Shown in pieces: positions 25,847-34,445 of a stretch of DNA of 64,000 bases. The notes below the pieces were generated by a model. That model searched no databases. It had not been told where the DNA came from and saw only the letters and a list, made by a program, of their open reading frames with translations. Position 1 is the stretch's first letter. Each line of letters starts with the position of its first letter. Location: contig NZ_JAIQZN010000003.1 of the NCBI RefSeq assembly GCF_023333585.1, positions 68,954 through 132,953 of the forward strand. The letters run 5' to 3'. The DNA comes from Argonema antarcticum A004/B2 (GTDB lineage Bacteria; Cyanobacteriota; Cyanobacteriia; Cyanobacteriales; Aerosakkonemataceae). The translations under genes were made by a program, and so were the position numbers.

Positions 25847-27451
25847 TTGAAATCTTCTAAATTGCCAGATTTAGATAAACTTACCCTAGCAGAACAAGTA
25901 GCCCAGATGGTTGTAGTGCGAGCCTCTGGCTACTTGTTCGATCACCAAATCAAGTATCCCCAATGGGAACCACCCGCAGCTAAGTTACAGCATTTAATCG
26001 CCAATCTTGGCGTGGGTGGGGTTATTCTACTTGGGGGTAGTGCGGCTGAATTGGCGCTGCGATCGCAACAACTCCAAAACTGGGCCAAAATTCCCCTCCT
26101 GATCGCCGCCGATATTGAAGAAGGCGTCGGTCAGCGTTTTTCGGGTGCTACCTGGTTTCCTCCACCGATGGCAATTGGTGCGATCGCTCAAAGAGATCTT
26201 AACCTCGCCGAACAATATGCTCAGCAGATGGGAGCGATAATTGCTCAAGAAGCAATTGCTCTAGGCATAAACTGGGTACTGGCACCAGTCGTCGATGTTA
26301 ATAATAATCCCGATAATCCAGTTATCAATGTCCGCGCCTTTGGCGAAACTCCCGCCGTCGTCAGTCAACTCGCTGCTGCTTTTATCGAAGGTGCGAAACC
26401 TTATCCCGTTTTAACCACCGCGAAACATTTTCCCGGACACGGCGACACTGCGGTAGATTCTCACTTAGAATTACCCGTAATTCCTCATTCCCCAGCCAGA
26501 TTGGCAGAAATTGAGTTGCCACCCTTCACCGCCGCTATAAATGCTGGTGTAGATACGGTAATGACGGCTCATCTGCTGATCCCGAATTGGGATCGGGAAC
26601 GACCCGCGACTCTATCTCATCCCATTTTGACAGGTCAGTTACGCGAAAACCTGGGTTTTGAAGGTTTGATTGTCACAGATGCTTTGGTGATGGGTGCGAT
26701 CGCAAATCAATATGGTGCTAATGAAGCACCCGTTTTGGCAGTCGAAGCTGGTGCTGATATTTTACTCATGCCGGTAGATCCAGAAGGTGCGATCGCAGCG
26801 ATATGCGACGCCGTAACATCTGGACGTATCTCACCCGCTAGAATTCGCGCCTCTGTAGAACGCATTTGGCAAGCTAAACTCAAGGTGTTTGAGGCGGGGA
26901 GTGGGGGAGTGGGGGAGTGGGGGAGTAATTTTATGCTTCAATCTTTGGAGGAAATTGCACAACCAGCATCTCTTGCCGCACCTGTCAACATTCTGCGAGA
27001 AACTACAGAAGTTTTCGGGTCTGTGCCTTTACAGGTAGCCAATTTGGTAAATTTACGTAACTTAATAGTGGTAGATAATCTACTAGACTGTAAGTTTATC
27101 GATCGCCAAGCACCTGCGATCGCTATCCCAGCGCAATTAGGCTACACTACTCAGTTATGCGATATCCACACACCCAGCGCTTCCAACTCCGATGACCTAC
27201 AACCCACGCTCATGCAAGTCTTTATCCGAGGCAATCCTTTCCGAGGCAGTGCTGGAATATCATCTGTTGCCGAAGATTGGTTTAAGAAACTATTAAGAGC
27301 AGGTCAACTTCAAGCCCTAATACTTTACGGTAGCCCTTATATCAAAAAACAATTTTTAGATCATCTCCCTTCCGATATACCTTGTCTATATTCCTACGGA
27401 CAGATTTATGCAGCGCAGGCGATCGCCTTAGAAGCATTATTCGGTAAATAA
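25847..27451 (+). CDS. GH3 beta-N-acetylhexosaminidase (NagZ-like)
   Basis: Family 3 glycoside hydrolase, 534 aa, likely removing N-acetylglucosamine in cell-wall recycling. The NagZ signature KHFPGHGDTAVDSH is present (His/Asp acid-base dyad), and the nucleophile Asp is in GLIVTDALVMGAI. A C-terminal ~190-residue extension goes beyond minimal NagZ. The start is a TTG 3 bases after the rbfA stop; no ATG alternative preserves the N-terminal strand. Near residues 349-361 a GGGAGTG-type DNA repeat gives a Gly/Ser/Trp-rich insert (SGGVGEWGS) at the domain boundary. Co-transcribed with rbfA. Confidence 0.9.
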   Translation: MKSSKLPDLDKLTLAEQVAQMVVVRASGYLFDHQIKYPQWEPPAAKLQHLIANLGVGGVILLGGSAAELALRSQQLQNWAKIPLLIAADIEEGVGQRFSGATWFPPPMAIGAIAQRDLNLAEQYAQQMGAIIAQEAIALGINWVLAPVVDVNNNPDNPVINVRAFGETPAVVSQLAAAFIEGAKPYPVLTTAKHFPGHGDTAVDSHLELPVIPHSPARLAEIELPPFTAAINAGVDTVMTAHLLIPNWDRERPATLSHPILTGQLRENLGFEGLIVTDALVMGAIANQYGANEAPVLAVEAGADILLMPVDPEGAIAAICDAVTSGRISPARIRASVERIWQAKLKVFEAGSGGVGEWGSNFMLQSLEEIAQPASLAAPVNILRETTEVFGSVPLQVANLVNLRNLIVVDNLLDCKFIDRQAPAIAIPAQLGYTTQLCDIHTPSASNSDDLQPTLMQVFIRGNPFRGSAGISSVAEDWFKKLLRAGQLQALILYGSPYIKKQFLDHLPSDIPCLYSYGQIYAAQAIALEALFGK

Positions 27452-27805
27452 TGCTATTTTCTTCCACAAGTTTTAATCTTTAGTTTTGTCATCCCTCAGT
27501 CTGTTTTAGTAATGCCAAGAAACTCTTTTTTCCCCTTATTGCTCCCTTAATCTGGCTTAACGTGGGGATTACGGAATGCTTACCGGCTCCTAAACCAACT
27601 GCCATAAGATTGCTAGTACAAAGAATAGTGGCCTAAAACTGTAAATCCATGCGGCAAAAATGTCAAGGTTTGATGACTTTTGAAATATTTGTTAATATAA
27701 CAGCAGAGCAGATAGCGTAAAAATGAAAGCAGTTTAGTATATAGAGCTACAAACTATCTCCTTTCAACCAGCGAATTCTGGCCCATTAGTTTAAGAGTGA
27801 ATAAA
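27452..27805. other. Gene-free spacer
   Basis: About 350 bp, moderately AT-rich. No tRNA, hairpin family or convincing ORF was seen. The end near 27806 is the probable promoter region of the DUF4327 gene. Confidence 0.5.
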
Positions 27806-28045
27806 ATGACCGTAAACACAGTTTCCACTAAATCCGTTCAATACTCTCTAGATGTAATCAAAGAAGAAGCGACTCGGCTTGTACATAAAGGAGTTGTCAG
27901 CCGTCAGCAACCCATCTACACTCTCTGCCAGTATATTCCGGCGCGTGAATGGGCTTGGGTTGAGTGCGAGTTGGAAAAATGCAACTATTTACTCAGAGAT
28001 CGGATCGCAGATTTAATGGGTCGCGAAGAATGGGAGAATGACTAG
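27806..28045 (+). CDS. DUF4327 family small protein
   Basis: A 79-residue soluble protein from the ATG at 27806; an in-frame GTG 9 bases upstream is less likely. The sequence VSTKSVQYSLDVIKEEATRL, KGVVSRQQPIYTLCQYIPAR, then LLRDRIADLMGREEW matches the cyanobacteria-wide DUF4327 family closely. The function is unknown; the conserved QPIYxLCxYIPxREW core suggests a small helical fold. A TnpB element follows immediately downstream on the opposite strand. Confidence 0.9.
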   Translation: MTVNTVSTKSVQYSLDVIKEEATRLVHKGVVSRQQPIYTLCQYIPAREWAWVECELEKCNYLLRDRIADLMGREEWEND

Positions 28046-28089
28046 AAGCCTACTATGACTGAGATTGATAAATAGTGCCAAGCCTTAAG

Positions 28090-29550
28090 ATCGAAATCTT
28101 GACATCCTCCCACCGCTAATTCGGAGTACCGAATATAGCGGGGGATTCCAAAGATTGCTCTTTGGATTTCCTCTTTCTACGAGTTGATTTGCCGGGAGGA
28201 ATTTCTTTCTCCAAGTATTGACCAATCTCTCCAGAGGCGTTAATTCCCGTCTGCCCGACGGTATTTTCAGAAATTTTGCTTAAGATTGACAACGCCTTGT
28301 TGAGAATATTAATTGCGGCATTCCAATCTCTATCCTGAATATGTCCACAATGAGGACATTGATGCGTTCTAACGCTCAATGATTTTTTAACAATTTGGTG
28401 GCATTGAGAACAATTTTGAGATGTGTAATGAGGTGGAACAGCAATCACTGTCACATCAAATACTTTCCCAAAATGTTCTAACCAACTGCGGAACATTGAC
28501 CACGAAGCATCATTAATAGACTTAGCAAGATGATGGTTTTTTACCATGTTTCTCACCTGTAAATCCTCAAAGGCTACCAAGTCTGACGACTGGACTAACG
28601 CTCTCGCCAACTTAACGACGAAATCTTTACGTTGCCTTTCTACTTTTAGGTGTTTTCTTCCTAATCTATTTCGGGCTTTAGAGCGATTTTTAGACCACTT
28701 TTTAGTTCTCGATAACTTACGCTGTGCCTTTTTCAGGGATTTCTCAGCTTTTCGTAAAAAGCGCGGATTTTCTATTTGCTTGCCTTCAGAATCAGTATAT
28801 AAATGATTTAACCCAACATCAATACCCAGATTTTTGCCGGTTGGATTATGTTTTTCTTTTCGTTCATAATCAAGGCAAAACTGAGCATAATAGCCATCAG
28901 ATTTTCTAACTATCCGTACCCGTTTGATTTGCTTACTTTGATAGAAATGTAAGTCTCTAGTCCCCCAAAGTTTGAATGTTCCTGCTTTAAATCCATCGGT
29001 AAAAGTAATATATCTTCTATCTGATGACAGTTTCCAACCACAAGTTTTGTACTCGATAGATGCTCTATTTTGTAGCTTTCTAAATCTGGGATAGCCTTTT
29101 TTTTCTGATGGATTTCGACTACGCTTAATACAAGTCTTAGATTGGCAATTACTGAAAAATCTGGATATGGCTAACCAAGCACGTTCCGCCATTGCTTGAC
29201 GTGCCATTGAGTTCAACTTTTTAACCCAAGGGAATTCAGGATTATCAGCTAATACTTTGCAATACTTATTTAAGTCCATGCCATTCACGCCTGGATTATC
29301 TATCCAGTAGCGCAAAGCTTTATTACGAACAAAAAGCCCCGTCCGCAACATCTCATCAATAAGGCGGTACTGGTCTTCTGTTCCTTTTAACTTTGCTTCG
29401 TAAATTAGCATTTTAGGGAAAGTTAAGTCTACAATTAGAATAACATGATTTGTCAAAAATGGGGAGATCGAATCCCCATTTTTGACCCGCCTTTCATCCC
29501 CCGCTAATAAGATATAGCGGGGGATGAAAGGCGGGGTAGATAAACATCCA
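28090..29550 (-). mobile_element. IS200/IS605-type element carrying only tnpB
   Basis: Bounds are approximate. The right end, downstream of tnpB, holds an imperfect hairpin at 28104-28146 (ACCGCTAATTCGG...CCGAATATAGCGG) that overlaps the last codons of tnpB. The left end holds two hairpins: 29452-29486 (13-bp stem, GTCAAAAATGGGG) and 29486-29535 (21-bp perfect stem around ATAAGATA). Both ends share CCGCTAAT...ATAGCGGGGGAT. Subterminal hairpins without inverted termini are the hallmark of this family. No tnpA is present, so movement would need a transposase in trans. Confidence 0.8.
28116..29411 (-). CDS. tnpB: TnpB RNA-guided nuclease of IS200/IS605 family
   Basis: 431 aa from the ATG at 29411; the longer reading to 29588 runs through left-end hairpins and is rejected. 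The RuvC-like triad appears intact: Asp198 (GIDVGLNH), Glu282 (VAFEDLQ) and Asp362 (QDRDWNAAINI). The zinc ribbon CSQCH/CPHCGH (334-356) and the N-terminal helix-turn-helix-like region are present. TnpB proteins are omegaRNA-guided DNA nucleases that help the element persist. The guide RNA is expected from the 3' end of the gene and beyond, around 28050-28250. A C-terminal tail of ~45 residues is basic (STRRKRKSKEQ). Confidence 0.93.
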   Translation of the reverse strand: MLIYEAKLKGTEDQYRLIDEMLRTGLFVRNKALRYWIDNPGVNGMDLNKYCKVLADNPEFPWVKKLNSMARQAMAERAWLAISRFFSNCQSKTCIKRSRNPSEKKGYPRFRKLQNRASIEYKTCGWKLSSDRRYITFTDGFKAGTFKLWGTRDLHFYQSKQIKRVRIVRKSDGYYAQFCLDYERKEKHNPTGKNLGIDVGLNHLYTDSEGKQIENPRFLRKAEKSLKKAQRKLSRTKKWSKNRSKARNRLGRKHLKVERQRKDFVVKLARALVQSSDLVAFEDLQVRNMVKNHHLAKSINDASWSMFRSWLEHFGKVFDVTVIAVPPHYTSQNCSQCHQIVKKSLSVRTHQCPHCGHIQDRDWNAAINILNKALSILSKISENTVGQTGINASGEIGQYLEKEIPPGKSTRRKRKSKEQSLESPAIFGTPN

Positions 29551-29552
29551 CA

Positions 29553-29580
29553 CCCGCCAAGTGCGATCGCACTTGGCGGG
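29553..29580. terminator. Perfect 28-bp palindrome with HIP1 at its centre
   Basis: CCCGCCAAGTGCGATCGCAC followed by TTGGCGGG is fully self-complementary, with GCGATCGC at the centre. It lies just downstream of the minus-strand gene ending at 29607 and beside the TnpB element. It could act as a terminator, although no T-run follows on the minus strand. Confidence 0.5.
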
Positions 29581-29606
29581 TTATTCACAACTGGCCCTAG
29601 CTGTAG

Positions 29607-30008
29607 CTAGCTACCTGATGACTGAGAATCTTGATTCCGCAGACTTTCTAGCTCAGCACGCATAGCAGCGATTTGTGCTGTCAGTTCCTGTAGTTCTAGC
29701 TGCACATCTGGAGAAGCAGCCGGGGTAGATGTTTCGGTGGTAGTACCTGACGTCCCTGGTGTCTCTCCAGGCGTTTGATTGCTTTGTTGACTCAAGAGGG
29801 AATCAACGAAATTGCGAGCTTCCTGCTCAGTTACTTCACCTTTTTCAGCCCACTCCTGAGTCAGCTGAGCAAATTCTGAGTTTGTCAGCTTGGAAAGAAT
29901 TTCCTCTCGCTTTTGAGAATCTTGCAGGCTTTCAATCAGGGAAGCGGTTGCCCCCAGAGAGATGCGAAAACCTGTTTGCAGTAACTGAATCGGGTTATCG
30001 GCGTTCAT
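29607..30008 (-). CDS. Conserved cyanobacterial helical protein, 133 aa
   Basis: Begins MNADNPIQLLQTGFRISLGA at the ATG at 30008 (a TTG two codons earlier is unlikely). The N-terminal half is amphipathic and helical (TASLIESLQDSQKREEILSK, then FAQLTQEWAEKGEVTEQEAR). A Ser/Thr/Pro-rich linker follows, then a C-terminal coiled coil (VQLELQELTAQIAAMRAELE). This shape is similar to phasin-like proteins but no homology is proven. It lies ~120 bp downstream of another small conserved gene on the same strand. Confidence 0.75.
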   Translation of the reverse strand: MNADNPIQLLQTGFRISLGATASLIESLQDSQKREEILSKLTNSEFAQLTQEWAEKGEVTEQEARNFVDSLLSQQSNQTPGETPGTSGTTTETSTPAASPDVQLELQELTAQIAAMRAELESLRNQDSQSSGS

Positions 30009-30127
30009 CGGCAATTTGAGCTAGGAACACACAGTCGCAGACAGCAGCACAAGGATATCGAAGCCGAGAGAAGTTGCTTTGCCTTATGCCGCAGTTGTAC
30101 CAAGTGTACAGTATTGACCGCCAAGAC

Positions 30128-30481
30128 TTAACCAACCTGCTCTAGATATAGGTTAATGTCGTCAATAATGCGAGTTAGTTCTGCTTCAGTCGTCACGCGA
30201 ATCCGGTCATCCCGAAGTGTGATTAACACTTTGGCGGCAAAGGGAGTGGGCCAGATATTAGGATTGCAGAACATTTCCAGAAATACATCACCTGTGTACT
30301 GATATTCCATCGGTTTCTGGGGACTGGCTTTGCCACCACCGCCAGAGGCTTGAGCGCTGGTTGCTTTCAAGCGATCCATCAATTGAGCGATCGCAGCTTG
30401 CAACTCCCGTGCCGCACCCGGCGTGAAGCTAAAGGAGACAGAACCCTCTCCCAGGTTGAATCTGAGTTGAGAAGAGGACAT
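30128..30481 (-). CDS. Conserved cyanobacterial protein, 117 aa
   Basis: Begins MSSSQLRFNLGEGSVSFSFT at the ATG at 30481. It contains AARELQAAIAQLMDRL, a Gly/Ala/Ser linker (SAQASGGGGKA), then YQYTGDVFLEMFCNPNIWPT and a C-terminal VLITLRDDRIRVTTEAEL with helix. I recognise it only as a small cyanobacterial hypothetical family with predicted alpha/beta content. There is no membrane span or enzyme motif. It is probably transcribed with the 133-aa gene downstream. Confidence 0.75.
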   Translation of the reverse strand: MSSSQLRFNLGEGSVSFSFTPGAARELQAAIAQLMDRLKATSAQASGGGGKASPQKPMEYQYTGDVFLEMFCNPNIWPTPFAAKVLITLRDDRIRVTTEAELTRIIDDINLYLEQVG

Positions 30482-30723
30482 TGGCAATTAATCTTTACAT
30501 CTTATGTATTAATGCTAAAAGATCTGGTCGCTTTATGGAATACCTTCTCAAGAGAATCAGGCAAGATAGCTGTTATTAATTAAAAATTGTGTCAACAAAC
30601 CCAGAAAATTTATAGATATTAAAGATAACTCTAATCTAGATTCGGTAAGGTTTGTAGGTATCCTCTGCCTGCTTTGCGGTCTACACTGGAGGCGAAAGAA
30701 ATTTATAACTAATAATCCGTATC

Positions 30724-31650
30724 ATGGTTTTAGATAACCGCTCTGAAGTAAAAAAAGTGTTGCTCATCACCTTGGTACTTAATGTACTGGTGATGGCGAT
30801 TAAAGCCGGTGTAGGATGGTCAACTGGTTCCCTAAGTTTGCTAGCCGATGCCTTGCACAGTGTCACCGATAGTGCCAACAATATTTTGGGACTGATTGCG
30901 ACGCGCTTGGCTTCTCCCGAACCAGACCGCGACCACCCTTACGGACACCAGAAATTTGATGCCTTGGGGGCTTTGGGAATAGCAGCCTTTTTGGGAATCG
31001 CCTGCTTTGAAATTCTCAAAGGTGGAATAGAAAGGGCTTTAGACGGTTTTCAACACGGTTTGCAAGCAGTAAAAATATCACCATCAGAATTGTGGATACT
31101 GCTGATTGTTCTGGGAATCAATATTTTCGTCACATTTTACGAGCGCGGTGTCGGTGTGCGGGTGGGCAGTCCAATTCTGATCGCTGACGCTCAACATACC
31201 ATGAGCGATGTCTGGGTGACGATAACGGTTATTTTGGGGTTGATTGGCGTTTGGCAAGGGCGAGTTTTAAACCTGCCAATATTACAGTGGTTGGATGTGG
31301 TTTTGTCTTTCCCAGTCGCTTTGTTGGTGTTTCGCAGCGGTTGGTCAGTTTTGAAAGATAATTTGCCCTGGTTGGTGGATGAAATGGCGATCGCACCGGA
31401 GGCTATTCATACTTTAGCCATGCAAGTTCCTGGCGTCATCAATTGCCACGACATTGCTTCCAGGGGTGTCGTAGGACGCCAGGTGTTTATTGAAATGCAC
31501 TTGATTGTGGATGCCAAAGATGTCGAAGGATCTCACCGAATTACCGAGGAAGTAGAAGCCCTTCTAGCAGAACGGTTCAGCCCGGTAAGGGTCTTAATTC
31601 ACGTTGAACCGCCTGCCTACAAATCTGACCAGATTACCTATCAGTCTTAA
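30724..31650 (+). CDS. Cation diffusion facilitator transporter
   Basis: CDF-family divalent metal efflux protein, 308 aa, inner membrane. About six spans are visible. Metal-binding residues fit the zinc-type site: Asp42, His45 and Asp49 in LADALHSVTDS, and the second pair in IADAQHTMSDVW. The cytoplasmic C-terminal domain (HDIASRGVVGRQVFIEMHLI) has the ferredoxin-like fold typical of the family. The metal cannot be assigned for sure; zinc, iron, cobalt or manganese are possible. It is a single gene, with a long spacer downstream. Confidence 0.93.
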   Translation: MVLDNRSEVKKVLLITLVLNVLVMAIKAGVGWSTGSLSLLADALHSVTDSANNILGLIATRLASPEPDRDHPYGHQKFDALGALGIAAFLGIACFEILKGGIERALDGFQHGLQAVKISPSELWILLIVLGINIFVTFYERGVGVRVGSPILIADAQHTMSDVWVTITVILGLIGVWQGRVLNLPILQWLDVVLSFPVALLVFRSGWSVLKDNLPWLVDEMAIAPEAIHTLAMQVPGVINCHDIASRGVVGRQVFIEMHLIVDAKDVEGSHRITEEVEALLAERFSPVRVLIHVEPPAYKSDQITYQS

Positions 31651-31960
31651 TCAAAATAGAGGTAGTTTTCCACAGCAAAACCCATTTTTCCACAGATATT
31701 GTGCAGTTTTTCCACAAAAAGTTAAGAACGCGATCGAAATTTTCAATTTCAGAGGGCAGTTATAAATTTTGTTCGGACAACACCGCATGGATTTATTGCA
31801 ATAGCAGACCAGCTAGCAGTGTTCTTTCCCCGATCTCTGATCTATCTGCGGCAAGCATATTACTGCTACTTCGGAATTAGCCTGTCTGTATACGACACAT
31901 TCGGGTGGGTCAACGACCACTTATATACTAGGATGAATATGTTCGCATTGTGTTCATGTC
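31651..31960. other. Gene-free spacer
   Basis: A 310-bp spacer between the CDF gene and the RHH-like gene. It begins with TTTTCCACA-type short repeats (31665-31725). No RNA gene or palindrome worth naming was seen. The region just before 31961 probably holds the promoter of the RHH-like gene. Confidence 0.45.
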
Positions 31961-32152
31961 ATGAAAACAAAAGATTTGCATATCCGGATGACTGAACGTA
32001 GATACAATAAGCTTCGACTATATGCCACCTCTAAGGAGAAATCAGTCACGCAACTAATAGAAGATTGGGTTGATAGGTTGCCTTGTCCAGAAATTGATGA
32101 CTCCTTATCCACCCACCTCCCTCATCAGCCTGCGGCTGATATAGGTCAGTAG
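31961..32152 (+). CDS. Ribbon-helix-helix-like small protein, 63 aa
   Basis: MKTKDLHIRMTERRYNKLRL, then YATSKEKSVTQLIEDWVDRL: a short strand followed by two helices, the CopG/Arc pattern of DNA-binding antitoxins and plasmid-type repressors. The last ~20 residues (PEIDDSLSTHLPHQPAADIG) are unstructured. Similar proteins are widespread in cyanobacteria. No toxin partner is adjacent. It may be a transcription regulator; the DNA target is unknown. Confidence 0.7.
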   Translation: MKTKDLHIRMTERRYNKLRLYATSKEKSVTQLIEDWVDRLPCPEIDDSLSTHLPHQPAADIGQ

Positions 32153-32479
32153 GTGTATTCGTCGCCATCCGGCTTATATCCCGCCGCCGAATCGAAGCGA
32201 TTATGGCGGGAGACTTACGCCGAAAGAGTTAAACCCCATCTGCAATCTCAAATTAATTAAACCCATTGGTAAAGTTGGCATTGCTCACCTCCTTTTCCTA
32301 CCTTGTTGTAGAGACGTTTTATGAAACGTCTCTACAGAGTTACAGCCTTTGGTAAGCTAACACGCATCTAATTCGGATATTTCTAATCCGGCAATCAAAC
32401 CTTCAATTCCTCTCCCACTCCCCCACTCCCCCACTCTCCCACTCCCGCTAAACATACAAATTAAATGCGTAGCAGCTTA
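32153..32479. repeat. Spacer with hairpin and CTCCCCCA repeats
   Basis: Holds a perfect 12-bp-stem hairpin at 32308-32335 (GTAGAGACGTTT - TATG - complement) and a CTCCCCCA-type tandem repeat at 32411-32448, the unit also seen inside the histidine kinase and GH3 genes. Nothing coding was recognised. Confidence 0.7.
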
Positions 32480-34099
32480 TTACTCCCATTCAATAGTTCC
32501 AGGCGGTTTAGAGGTGATATCGTATACCACGCGATTTACCCCAGACACTTCGTTAACGATCCGAGTCGAGATAGTTTCCAAAAGCTCATAAGGAACTCGC
32601 GCCCAGTCAGCCGTCATCCCATCTTCGCTGGAAACAAAACGCAAAACGATCGGGTAAGCGTAAGTGCGTTGGTCGCCCATAACGCCTACACTGCGGATGG
32701 GCAGCAAGACTGCAAAAGCCTGCCACAAGAGGCTGTACATCCCCTGACGGTTAATTTCCTGGCGGACAATTAAATCTGCATCTCGGAGAATCTCCAGCCG
32801 TTCTGCCGTCACTTCGCCCAGGATGCGAATTGCCAGTCCAGGACCTGGGAAAGGATGGCGGTTGACAATTTCCTCTGGTAAGCCGATCGAACGACCGACT
32901 TTTCGCACTTCATCCTTGAAGAGTTTCCGCAGAGGTTCTACCAGCTTAAAGCGCAGGTCTTTGGGCAAACCGCCAACGTTATGATGGCTTTTAATCTTCA
33001 CAGCTACCCTTTCCCCCGTTTTGGGGTCAACGTTGGTATCAGCTGATTCAATCACATCCGGGTAGAGAGTGCCTTGGGCGAGGTAATCAAAAGGGCCTAG
33101 ACGTCTGGATTCCTCTTCAAATACACTGATAAATTCGTGACCGATGCGGCGACGTTTTTCTTCAGGATCGGTGATATTGGCGATCGAACTTAAGAAGCGA
33201 TCGCGAGCATTCACATACTCCACCCCAATATGGAATTGCTCGTCAAACAGCTTCACCAACCGCTCTGGCTCATGTTTACGCATGAAGCCTTGGTCGATGA
33301 ACATACAAGTCAGTTGGTCGCCGATCGCCTTGTGCAGCAAGAATGCCAGAGTCGAAGAATCAACCCCGCCAGAAAGAGCCAGCAATACCCGCTTATCGCC
33401 CACTTTCGCCTGGATTTCTCGAATTGATTGCTCAACGAAGGCGGCGGTAGTCCAAGTGGGTTCGCAGTCGCAGATATGGTAAACAAAGTTGCGGATTAAA
33501 GCTTGTCCGCCAACCGAATGTACGACTTCTGGATGAAACTGGACGCCGTACAGCTTTTTCTCGTGATGAGCGATCGCAGCAGAAGGAGTATTATCTGTGT
33601 GAGCTAAGATTTCAAACCCAGTGGGCAGAACGTTACAAGAATCTCCGTGGCTCATCCACATTGTTGTACCATCTTCCACATTGGTCAGCAAATCTGTGGG
33701 GTCGTCAATAAACAGAGACGCTTTGCCATACTCAGCCCGCTGAGACCGCGTTACTTCGCCACCCTGCTGTTGTACCATCAGTTGCATCCCATAGCAAACG
33801 CCCAGTATAGGAATGCCTAGTTCCCAAATTTGGCGATCGCAATGAGGCGCGACCGGATCGTACACCGAGCTTGGGCCACCAGAAAGAATTATTCCCTTGG
33901 GATTGAGCTTTAGCAGCTGTTCGGCGGTAGTCCGATAAGACAGAACTTCCGAATATACTTGAGTTTCGCGAATCCGGCGAGCAATCAACTCAGAGTACTG
34001 AGAGCCGAAGTCCAGAATCACAATTATCTGGCGATTTAACTGAGCCAACGATTCGATAGGGAGCGGTTGAGAGGTTTGGAGTGACACTGATAATTCCAA
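32480..34099 (-). CDS. guaA: GMP synthase (glutamine-hydrolysing)
   Basis: Converts XMP to GMP using glutamine and ATP in purine synthesis; cytosolic. The N-terminal class I glutamine amidotransferase has [15 protein letters not shown], nucleophile GVCYGMQL (Cys102) and QFHPEV. The ATP-pyrophosphatase P-loop is [10 protein letters not shown], and the C-terminal dimerisation domain ends in KPPGTIEWE. The length (539 aa) is normal. The N-terminal start is uncertain: TTG at 34099 or GTG at 34087, the latter with GGAA 8 bases upstream. cbiD lies upstream on the same strand across ~350 bp of repeats. Confidence 0.97.
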   Translation of the reverse strand: MELSVSLQTSQPLPIESLAQLNRQIIVILDFGSQYSELIARRIRETQVYSEVLSYRTTAEQLLKLNPKGIILSGGPSSVYDPVAPHCDRQIWELGIPILGVCYGMQLMVQQQGGEVTRSQRAEYGKASLFIDDPTDLLTNVEDGTTMWMSHGDSCNVLPTGFEILAHTDNTPSAAIAHHEKKLYGVQFHPEVVHSVGGQALIRNFVYHICDCEPTWTTAAFVEQSIREIQAKVGDKRVLLALSGGVDSSTLAFLLHKAIGDQLTCMFIDQGFMRKHEPERLVKLFDEQFHIGVEYVNARDRFLSSIANITDPEEKRRRIGHEFISVFEEESRRLGPFDYLAQGTLYPDVIESADTNVDPKTGERVAVKIKSHHNVGGLPKDLRFKLVEPLRKLFKDEVRKVGRSIGLPEEIVNRHPFPGPGLAIRILGEVTAERLEILRDADLIVRQEINRQGMYSLLWQAFAVLLPIRSVGVMGDQRTYAYPIVLRFVSSEDGMTADWARVPYELLETISTRIVNEVSGVNRVVYDITSKPPGTIEWE

Positions 34100-34445
34100 A
34101 AAACAGAGCGTAAAAATGTCGCATTATATATTTATTTATATCTTGATGTCTACCAATAGCGCTTTAGATCTCAGCATCTGGACAAGCCGACTCTGGGGAA
34201 TACTCTCCAAAGGTAGGGTTTTTTTTGCCCTCCGTGATTTACATCATGTCCTTACGCATCGGTTACCTAAAAAATTCCTGTTCTTATTCTTATCTGTGTT
34301 CATCTGTGTTCATCAGTCTTCATCTGTGGTAAAAATTTAACCAACGATGACAACAGACAATTTGACGAAATCGCTCTTATGCTATCAAAGGTTCTAAAAA
34401 TAGAGCCAAAGCCAAGAAACGAGTTGGTCGAAAGCACTTAGAAAA
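34100..34445. repeat. Repeat-bearing spacer between guaA and cbiD
   Basis: Contains the second copy of the ~90-bp TCTGTGTTCA repeat at about 34292-34380. The remainder is unremarkable. An open frame across it (74 aa) is judged spurious because it is made of repeat sequence. Confidence 0.65.

Noticed and set aside
28116-29588. 490-codon reading of TnpB
   Set aside because: The first 59 codons run through the left-end hairpins; the ATG at 29411 gives the usual TnpB N-terminus.
34116-34340. 74-codon open frame
   Set aside because: It crosses a dispersed repeat, with no ribosome site or family-like features.
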